Shown in pieces: positions 29,956 to 31,099 of a stretch of 31,099 nt of DNA. Origin of the DNA: Saccoglossus kowalevskii (taxonomy: Eukaryota; Hemichordata; Enteropneusta; Harrimaniidae); NCBI RefSeq assembly GCF_000003605.2, contig NW_003137829.1, forward strand, positions 289,971-321,069. The letters are read 5' to 3'. Both the position numbers and the translations under genes were made by a program. Below the pieces are notes generated by a model that saw only the letters and a program-made list of their open reading frames with translations, was not told the DNA's origin and did not search any database. Within the stretch, counting starts at the first letter, position 1. Each line of letters starts with the position of its first letter.

Positions 29956-30136
29956 CTATGCCATTGCCACTGTTTGTAGTATCTGGTGTACAATATGACA
30001 GACAGTACGGGAGGATAACGCGATTTGGCCAGTTTCCATAAAACGGGATAATGGATTCAATGATTCGCCGCAAAACATGAACAATATCAATGCCACGATG
30101 CCCGTTAGGCGGTTTAATTATTTCCGTAATATACAT
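29956..30136 (-). other. exon-like open segment, unidentified
   Basis: The minus strand is open through PPNGHRGIDIVHVLRRIIES and PFYGNWPNRVILPYC, then meets a donor-like ATAG|GTACGG at 29956-29955. Composition is less AT-rich than its surroundings. No family was recognised, and the phase does not match the neighbouring candidate at 30242-30343. Confidence 0.25.
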
Positions 30137-30241
30137 ATTGCCTTGGAGTCAGATCAAAGTTTTCTCGCAAGTTAGCGGTACTGCCGGTGTATCACTCAAC
30201 CAATGTCTATCAAGATTATTAGAATTTTAGAAAGGTTTGAC

Positions 30242-30343
30242 CTAGACTCGATCTCAGTCCCACCGCAGCTGCTCCAGTCGTCCCAGTCCGGCCCACACAT
30301 TATCAAGTCTCCCTCATGCAGTTCGTGTCCCGGCCCGTACGTC
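30242..30343 (-). other. exon-like segment with a GPDWDDWSSCGG motif
   Basis: 102 nt between an acceptor-like CTTATTTAG and a donor-like TCTAG|GTCAAA, phase 2 at both ends, GC-rich against an AT-rich background. It reads HELHEGDLIMCGPDWDDWSS then CGGTEIES. GD-x4-GPDW...GGT is reminiscent of the MIB/HERC2 domain (GPDW...DGG...GT) and, less well, of the start of a thrombospondin type 1 repeat. Too short to decide. Confidence 0.28.
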
Positions 30344-31099
30344 CTAAATAAGTATACTTGACGGAAGCATACATAAATCAGAAAGCCATACGGGGCCCAA
30401 CACTTTATTAATTTCAAATAATATTCAGGTGCCGAAAACAAATTAAACGCAACTGCCGACGTTTGAAAACATCAGAAAAAGCGTCAGCGGCACTTATTTC
30501 GTTGCTGTTTTGTCGCAGTTTATGATGTTTCCAAGACGTTAGTTAAATCACGGTCCCTATATCTAGTCTCTCTAGAGAGACTGTGGTTAGATCATAGGGC
30601 TGTCGGCATCCATGATTTGTGTATGGGATTTACATTGTCCGTACATACTCAGGCTGTAGATTACTTTATACGTGCTAGCATGGTCTGCCTACAATGAGTA
30701 TGATGAATACTGATTTGCAGACTGTTCTCGTATCATTTAGCAGCCAGAGTAATGAGTCATGGGGAACATCGGGGCTCACTGGGCTTCACGGTGACGTGCG
30801 TCTTACCATAACACATTGAACTCGGTTAGGCAAATATGCAACTGTTGATTCCCTTTTAGTTGGTTTCAATTTCATCGTAGGTTAGTGTGAATTTGTGGCA
30901 TAGACTCGGGATAATTGTGAATATTTTGTGAATATGTGTTAATATATTATATCGTGATACCAAATAGTAGGACATGATTTACCGCTGTGACAGTCTGTTC
31001 AATCATGAAACATTAACAACCACATTTAGACTCTGAACTTATTGTACTTCTAACTTATTGTATTAATTAACTAAAATTTAAAGTGTATTTAAAGCGCGG
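30344..31099. other. no gene seen; one long foldback
   Basis: A perfect 18-bp palindrome AGTCTCTCTAGAGAGACT lies at 30565-30582, inside outer arms CCCTAT (30555) and ATAGGG (30594). No coding frame is supported to the window end. Confidence 0.45.

Overview
This is a piece of an animal nuclear genome, most likely a marine invertebrate. Evidence: a long spliced gene built from phase-1 EGF exons, a C2H2 zinc-finger gene, fragments of at least two kinds of non-LTR retrotransposon, solo LTRs, many short terminal-inverted-repeat elements, minisatellites, AT-rich introns and an assembly gap of Ns. Nothing is bacterial or phage-like. The sequence alone does not settle the phylum.

Layout. Positions 1-512 hold the reverse-transcriptase part of a minus-strand LINE cut by the window edge. 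Positions 1998-3167 (minus) encode a protein with five C2H2 fingers. From about 3.3 to 8.0 kb there are three copies of a ~150-bp module, each with an inverted CCAAT box followed by a CSL/Su(H)-like TGTGGGAA site. One lies just upstream of the zinc-finger exon, and one lies upstream of a possible extra 5' exon (5096-5243). Positions 8-14 kb are gene-poor and full of repeat debris. They include a 5'-truncated LINE (12121-12724) inserted in an older repeat whose empty counterpart sits at 20110-20506, and a LINE C-terminal relic (12938-13140).

The main gene runs on the minus strand from 26691 to 14040. Nine exons (51+133+114+111+114+114+111+309+347 nt = 1404 nt) join in frame at every junction to give 467 residues: a short basic cytoplasmic N-terminus, one membrane segment (type II topology), five EGF domains, a WSC domain and a C-terminal CUB domain that ends at the stop codon. 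WSC followed by CUB is the order found in Kremen receptors, but here EGF domains take the place of the kringle and the anchor is N-terminal. An extra EGF exon could hide in the 686-N gap in intron 4.

Most introns of this gene carry repeats. Intron 1 has a 19-bp minisatellite (about 99 monomers with no net indel at any landmark checked, and higher-order offsets of 798 bp). Introns 2 and 7 each have a solo LTR of one family with its own 4-bp target duplication; the intron-7 LTR begins 15 nt after the first intron base. Intron 3 has the TIR element with an internal duplication, intron 4 the gap plus a TTAA-flanked MITE, intron 5 a short 15-mer repeat, intron 6 a 161-bp MITE and intron 8 a pentanucleotide array. 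From 26.7 kb to the end there is no convincing gene, only two short exon-like minus-strand segments near 30 kb.
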